This document shows positions 43,949 to 47,163 of a stretch of 47,163 nucleotides of DNA, piece after piece; the stretch's first letter is position 1, and each line of letters starts with the position of its first letter. Both the position numbers and the translations under genes were made by a program. The stretch is taken from positions 1-47,163 of the forward strand of contig NZ_CAJYMO010000227.1 in NCBI RefSeq assembly GCF_913776365.1, in the 5' to 3' direction. This stretch comes from an uncultured Chryseobacterium sp. (lineage in GTDB: Bacteria; Bacteroidota; Bacteroidia; Flavobacteriales; Weeksellaceae). Below the pieces are notes generated by a model. The model worked only from the letters and a program-made list of their open reading frames with translations. It did no database searches and was not told the origin of the DNA.

Positions 43949-46240
43949 ATGAAAAGAACGGTTTTAAATGTGGCTGCCTTGTGTTTGGGAATAACAGCAT
44001 TTTCACAGAATATACAGACAGTTACCAATTCCAAAGGCCCTGTGTTAGGGTATTCCGCAGATTCGGGCGTTACAATCCTGACAGCCGGCGGCCATAAATT
44101 CAAAGATCTCAACAGAAACGGGAAACTCGATCCTTATGAAGACTGGAGGCTTCCGGTGGATAAGAGAGCCAGAGACCTGGCTTCAAAAATGAGCATCGAG
44201 CAGATTGCAGGCCTGATGCTGTACAGCGGCCATCAGTCGGTTCCGGCGCCGGCAGACGGCATACGGGCAGGGAAATACAACGGTAAATTCTATAAGGAAA
44301 GCGGCGCAAAAGCTTCTGATCTCACGGATCAGCAGAAGAAGTTCCTGAAAGAGGACAACCTGCGCCATGTTTTGGTGACCACCGTTGAATCCCCGGCTAT
44401 TGCCGCCCAATGGAGCAACAACATCCAGGCTTATATCGAAGGGTTGGGATTGGGAATTCCTGCCAACAACAGTACCGATCCGCGGCACTCTGCCACGGTA
44501 ACCGCAGAGTTCAATGAAGGAGCGGGCGGACAGATCTCCCTCTGGCCGGACGGCCTGGCAATGGGGGCTACCTTCGATCCGGAGCTGGTGAAAAAATTCG
44601 GGAATATCGCAGCGCAGGAATACAGGGCGTTGGGGATTTCAACCGCTTTATCTCCGCAGATCGACCTGGGAACGGAACCCCGCTGGTACAGGATCGCCTA
44701 TGTTTTCTCCGAAAGTCCTGAGTTGACGGCTGATCTGGGAAGAGGGTACATTGACGGTTTCCAGACCACTCCCGGAAGCAAAAACGGCTGGGGAAACAAA
44801 AGCGTAAACGCCATGGTAAAACACTGGCCGGGAGGCGGGCCCGAAGAAGGCGGCCGGGACGGTCACTGGGCGATGGGGAAATTCGCGGTATATCCGGGCA
44901 ATAATTTCCGGAACCATGTGAAGCCTTTTACCGAAGGAGCCTTTAAGCTCAATGGAGGAACCAAAGAAGCTTCTGCTGTGATGCCTTATTATACCATCAG
45001 TTTCAATCAGGACACGAAAAACGGCGAAAATGTAGGGAACGGTTACAGCAAATATTTAATCACCGATCTGCTCCGCGGGACCTACAAATATGACGGCGTA
45101 GTCTGCACCGACTGGCTGATTACGGCAGATGAACCCAAAACACCGGGCGGCTTTGCCGGAAAACCCTGGGGGGCCGAAAAATTATCGGTAGCGGAACGCC
45201 ACTACAAAGTGCTGGAAGCAGGTGTCGACCAGTTCGGTGGAAACAACGATAAAGGACCCGTTCTGGAAGCCTACCGCATGGGGGTGAAAGAACACGGCGA
45301 AAAAGCCTACCGCGCCAAATTCGAGCAGTCTGCCGTCCGTCTGCTCAGGAACTTCTTCAGGACAGGGCTTTTTGAAAATCCTTATGTCAATGTTGAGAAA
45401 ACCCGGAAAATCGTGGGCAACCCGGAATTTATGAAAGCGGGTTACGAAGCTCAGGTGAAATCCATCGTCATGCTCAAAAACAAGGCCCATGTTCTTCCTG
45501 TTACGGAAAGAAAAACGGTTTACATCCCGAAACGATATGCTCCGGCCACGTTCAACTGGTGGGGAATCTATACCGCCCCGTCTCTGGACTATCCTGTGGA
45601 TATTGAGAAAATCAAAAAGCATTATCATGTAACCGAAGATCCTTCAAAGGCAGATTTTGCGTTGGTTTTCGTAAAAAGCCCGCACAGTGAGGAAGGCGGT
45701 TACAGCGACACCGATGCGGCAGAAGGCGGAAACGGATACCTCCCGATTTCTCTTCAGTACAAAACCTATACTGCTGCGGAGGCCCGGGAAAAAAGCATTG
45801 CAGCAGGAGATCCGGTGGTGGCACCGCAGGTGCATGACAGGACCTATAAGAATAAGACTTCAACGGCAGCCAATTTTACAGATTTGCTGACTATTGAAAA
45901 TACCTATAAAGCGATGAACGGAAAACCGGTGATTGTCTCGGTAACCGCTTCAAAACCGATGGTGTTCAGTGAGTTTGAAAGGCATGCCGACGCGATTATC
46001 ATGAACTTTAACGTATCCAACCAGGCCGTCGTGGACATCATCACCGGAAAGTACGAGCCGTCAGGCCTGCTGCCGCTACAGATGCCGGCGGACATGGCAA
46101 CGGTGGAAAAGCAGAAGGAAGATGTTCCTTACGATATGGAAACCCACCTGGATTCCGAAGGTCACCGTTACGATTTCGGATACGGAATGAACTGGTCCGG
46201 TGTCATTAAAGACGCAAGGACGGAGAAATACAAAAAATAA
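43949..46240 (+). CDS. Glycoside hydrolase family 3 enzyme
   Basis: The 763-residue protein has a signal peptide (MKRTVLNVAALCLGITAFS). A DLNRNGKLDPYEDW calcium-loop-like segment follows, common at the front of such GH3 enzymes. The (alpha/beta)8 domain has MSIEQIAGLMLYSGHQS and the KHWPGGGPEEGG motif. The catalytic nucleophile is Asp388 in GVVCTDWLITAD. The second domain has SIVMLKNKAHVLPV and ends FGYGMNWSG without a fibronectin III tail. It should cleave terminal beta-glycosidic bonds in the periplasm; the sugar is undefined. It lies between a TonB receptor and a CE1-like esterase. The order suggests take-up and trimming of a decorated plant glycan. Confidence 0.92.
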   Translation: MKRTVLNVAALCLGITAFSQNIQTVTNSKGPVLGYSADSGVTILTAGGHKFKDLNRNGKLDPYEDWRLPVDKRARDLASKMSIEQIAGLMLYSGHQSVPAPADGIRAGKYNGKFYKESGAKASDLTDQQKKFLKEDNLRHVLVTTVESPAIAAQWSNNIQAYIEGLGLGIPANNSTDPRHSATVTAEFNEGAGGQISLWPDGLAMGATFDPELVKKFGNIAAQEYRALGISTALSPQIDLGTEPRWYRIAYVFSESPELTADLGRGYIDGFQTTPGSKNGWGNKSVNAMVKHWPGGGPEEGGRDGHWAMGKFAVYPGNNFRNHVKPFTEGAFKLNGGTKEASAVMPYYTISFNQDTKNGENVGNGYSKYLITDLLRGTYKYDGVVCTDWLITADEPKTPGGFAGKPWGAEKLSVAERHYKVLEAGVDQFGGNNDKGPVLEAYRMGVKEHGEKAYRAKFEQSAVRLLRNFFRTGLFENPYVNVEKTRKIVGNPEFMKAGYEAQVKSIVMLKNKAHVLPVTERKTVYIPKRYAPATFNWWGIYTAPSLDYPVDIEKIKKHYHVTEDPSKADFALVFVKSPHSEEGGYSDTDAAEGGNGYLPISLQYKTYTAAEAREKSIAAGDPVVAPQVHDRTYKNKTSTAANFTDLLTIENTYKAMNGKPVIVSVTASKPMVFSEFERHADAIIMNFNVSNQAVVDIITGKYEPSGLLPLQMPADMATVEKQKEDVPYDMETHLDSEGHRYDFGYGMNWSGVIKDARTEKYKK

Positions 46241-46273
46241 GTTACGATCCTTTTGATTATAATTGATGTCTGA

Positions 46274-46299
46274 AACCGGGCATTTACGGCCCGGTTTTT
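46274..46299 (+). terminator. Terminator after the GH3 gene
   Basis: Arms AACCGGGC (46274-46281) and GCCCGGTT (46289-46296) are followed by TTT, 34 bases after the GH3 stop. The esterase downstream is then likely to have its own promoter or to depend on read-through. Confidence 0.75.
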
Positions 46300-46428
46300 C
46301 CTACCTTTAAGTCAATTGATCAAATCAAATCAAGTCAAATTAAATCAAATCAATCAGGCTACAGATCGGAGAAACCACCTTGCGGTCGGTAGACGGTCTT
46401 AAGGCGGATCAGGATGTGCTGAGACCGC

Positions 46429-47163
<735 letters not shown>

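Overview
The window looks like the chromosome of a Flavobacteriia member, probably Chryseobacterium or a close relative. This rests on the protein repertoire (TonB-dependent receptor with GH3 and a CE1-type esterase, a TetX-like monooxygenase, a Nudix-type sugar regulator), on promoters of the TAnnTTTG type, and on the lack of strong Shine-Dalgarno sequences. The genus is inferred. No rRNA, tRNA or CRISPR array was seen.

Layout. 0-4 kb: the tail of an IS110-family transposase, a small hypothetical gene, two copies of a probable small RNA, a ferritin-like DUF892 protein with a very acidic tail, and a low-complexity protein with four AT-hook-like repeats. 4-10.7 kb: a secreted pectate-lyase-like protein, a cation diffusion facilitator, a DUF202 membrane protein and an orphan 1012-residue protein. 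10.8-13.2 kb: dispersed hairpin repeats and a 2.1-kb array of about 14 degenerate units of roughly 145 bp that ends at the stop codon of an AraC regulator. 13.2-15.0 kb: that regulator and an aldo/keto reductase.

15.1-29.9 kb is a strongly AT-rich defence island between GC-richer flanks. It holds a complete DNA phosphorothioation system. dndC-dndD-dndE run rightward with overlapping ends. The leftward operon is an XRE regulator, dptF, dptG, dptH, a four-helix membrane protein and dndB. The two operons converge on a long symmetrical terminator at about 19.43 kb. DndCDE should put sulfur into the DNA backbone and DptFGH should restrict DNA that lacks it. dndA is absent, so a housekeeping cysteine desulfurase probably supplies sulfur. 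The XRE gene has a perfect palindrome in its promoter whose core matches operators of restriction-modification controller (C) proteins. This suggests timed expression of the restriction arm. The small membrane protein is the least explained part of the island.

29.9-41.1 kb: two unrecognised small proteins, a BCCT osmolyte transporter, a CaCA cation exchanger, a DUF305 protein, an AraC regulator next to a TetX-like flavoprotein, NhaA, and a Nudix-fold regulator whose catalytic glutamates are lost. Two families of long inverted-repeat (MITE-like) elements lie between them. 41.6-47.2 kb: a probable glycan-use locus of TonB-dependent receptor, GH3 glycosidase and a CE1-like esterase cut by the right edge, next to the divergent Nudix regulator that may control it.
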